From Clostridia bacterium (lineage in GTDB: Bacteria; Bacillota; Clostridia; Christensenellales; UBA1242), in contig CAAGCR010000102.1 in the NCBI GenBank assembly GCA_900768425.1, positions 1 through 5,898 on the forward strand: DNA of 5,898 nt, in the 5' to 3' direction. The notes under the pieces are model-generated. The model was not told the DNA's origin, ran no database searches, and worked only from the letters and a program-made list of their open reading frames with translations. Below, piece after piece: positions 5,045 to 5,898 of the stretch; the first letter of the stretch is position 1, and every line of letters starts with the position of its first letter. Position numbers and translations under genes: made by a program.

Positions 5045-5097
5045 CATATTTTCTTGCTTTTAACAAATAAACATGAAAAATCATAATTAAGAATATG
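5045..5097 (+). promoter_or_regulatory. Possible hairpin covering the dapA start codon
   Basis: CATATT-TT-CTT (5045-5055) can pair with AAGAATATG (5089-5097), nine pairs with two bulged T, which buries the ATG. Combined with the missing Shine-Dalgarno sequence this could limit translation. A chance match is quite possible. Confidence 0.2.
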
Positions 5098-5898
5098 AAA
5101 AAGAAAGTATTTAGCGGTGTTGGAACTGCAATAGTAACTCCATTTAAAAATGGCGAAGTAGATTATGATGCTTTTGCAAAACTTATAAATAGACAGATAG
5201 AAGCAAAGGTTGATGCTCTTGTCGTGCTTGGCACTACCGGAGAGCCGGCGACTCTTACTGCCGATGAGCGAGAACAGTTATTAAATTTTAGCAAAGAACA
5301 AATAAGCGGGCGAACAAAATTTATTGTAGGTTGTGGTTCTAATAATACCGCACAAGCGATTAAAAACTATAAGCAGGCGGAAAAGTTGGGCGCAGATGGT
5401 GCACTTATTGTTACTCCATATTATAATAAATGCACTCAAAATGGTTTAATTGAACATTATAAGGCAATTAGTAATGCCGGTGATTTACCTATAATAGTCT
5501 ACAATGTGCCGGGACGAACAGGTGTGAATATTTTGCCGGAAACAATGAAAGAGTTGTCACAAATTAAAAACATATGCGGTTTAAAAGAAGCAAGTGGAAA
5601 TATAACTCAAATATGTGAATATTTTAGACTTTGCGGGCAAGATATTGACATATATTCTGGTGAAGACGCTTTAAATGCGGTATTTGCGATGCTGGGCGGT
5701 TCGGGGGAAATATCGGTTGCAAGCAATATATTCCCAAAACTCTGTAAAAAGGTTTTAAACTTGTGTAACAGTAAACAATATGAACAAATGCTCATATACC
5801 AAAACAAAATGATTCCATTTATCAAACAGTTGTTTCGTGAGGTGAATCCTATACCAGTTAAGGCAGGTTTAAATGTATTAGGTTTAATAGAAAATGAA
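5095..5898 (+). CDS. dapA: 4-hydroxy-tetrahydrodipicolinate synthase, truncated by the window edge
   Basis: The frame runs open from the ATG at 5095 to the last base, giving 268 residues of an enzyme usually about 290-295 long, so roughly 25 C-terminal residues are missing. DapA condenses pyruvate with aspartate semialdehyde, the first committed step to diaminopimelate and lysine, in a cytoplasmic TIM barrel. The opening FSGVGTAIVTPF (6-17) is typical. GTTGEP (46-51) holds the pyruvate-binding threonines T47 and T48. Y109 lies in VTPYYNK. YNVPGRT (136-142) holds catalytic Y136 and the substrate-binding R141. K164 in LKEASG is the Schiff-base lysine. The strand usually read as GVISV is GEISV here (204-208), an unusual glutamate. 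No Shine-Dalgarno sequence precedes the ATG, and a short ATG frame (5073-5090) ends just before it. No lysine riboswitch is visible upstream. Other NAL-family aldolases are possible, but the residue set favours DapA. Confidence 0.9.
   Translation, partial: MKKKVFSGVGTAIVTPFKNGEVDYDAFAKLINRQIEAKVDALVVLGTTGEPATLTADEREQLLNFSKEQISGRTKFIVGCGSNNTAQAIKNYKQAEKLGADGALIVTPYYNKCTQNGLIEHYKAISNAGDLPIIVYNVPGRTGVNILPETMKELSQIKNICGLKEASGNITQICEYFRLCGQDIDIYSGEDALNAVFAMLGGSGEISVASNIFPKLCKKVLNLCNSKQYEQMLIYQNKMIPFIKQLFREVNPIPVKAGLNVLGLIENE

Noticed and set aside
1..5898. CRISPR arrays, tRNA or rRNA genes, insertion sequences, prophage or toxin-antitoxin genes
   Set aside because: No regularly spaced repeats, cloverleaf, transposase motifs or flanking target duplications were seen on either strand. 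The protein genes are housekeeping or stress-defence types.

Overview
This is an AT-rich window with a compact bacterial layout. Almost every protein gene lies on the + strand, and most start with a clear ribosome binding site. The gene set points to an anaerobic, low-GC Firmicutes (Bacillota), most likely a member of the Clostridia. The markers are a Mini-ribonuclease III, an RlmB methyltransferase and a SigH-type sigma factor in the order known from Firmicutes, plus a rubrerythrin, which is typical of anaerobes. No species can be named from the sequence alone.

Layout. Positions 1-205 hold no convincing protein gene. On the minus strand they show a promoter followed by a string of hairpins, so they probably encode a structured RNA or leader that runs off the left edge. 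Positions 221-477 are non-coding. 478-1473 encodes an extended short-chain dehydrogenase/epimerase. 1474-1912 is a gene-free, AT-rich stretch with three perfect DnaA boxes, several degenerate ones, long direct repeats, inverted repeats and TAA/TTA triplets, and is a candidate replication origin or DnaA-binding control region. 1913-2311 is Mini-III (mrnC), 2312-2464 a gap with a compact RNA fold, 2465-3184 rlmB, 3185-3372 a gap with a long hairpin, and 3373-3984 sigH. A terminator follows, then rubrerythrin (4216-4830), a second terminator, and dapA from 5095, cut by the right edge.

How the genes work together. Mini-III trims 23S rRNA precursors and RlmB methylates 23S rRNA, so the two form a ribosome-maturation pair. 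SigH follows them as in the Bacillus cysS-mrnC-rlmB-yacP-sigH neighbourhood, but cysS is not next to mrnC and yacP is absent between rlmB and sigH. Rubrerythrin (peroxide defence) and dapA (lysine/diaminopimelate synthesis) look like separate transcription units.

The best leads are the DnaA-box region, the minus-strand structured RNA with a duplicated motif, and the folded element in front of rlmB.
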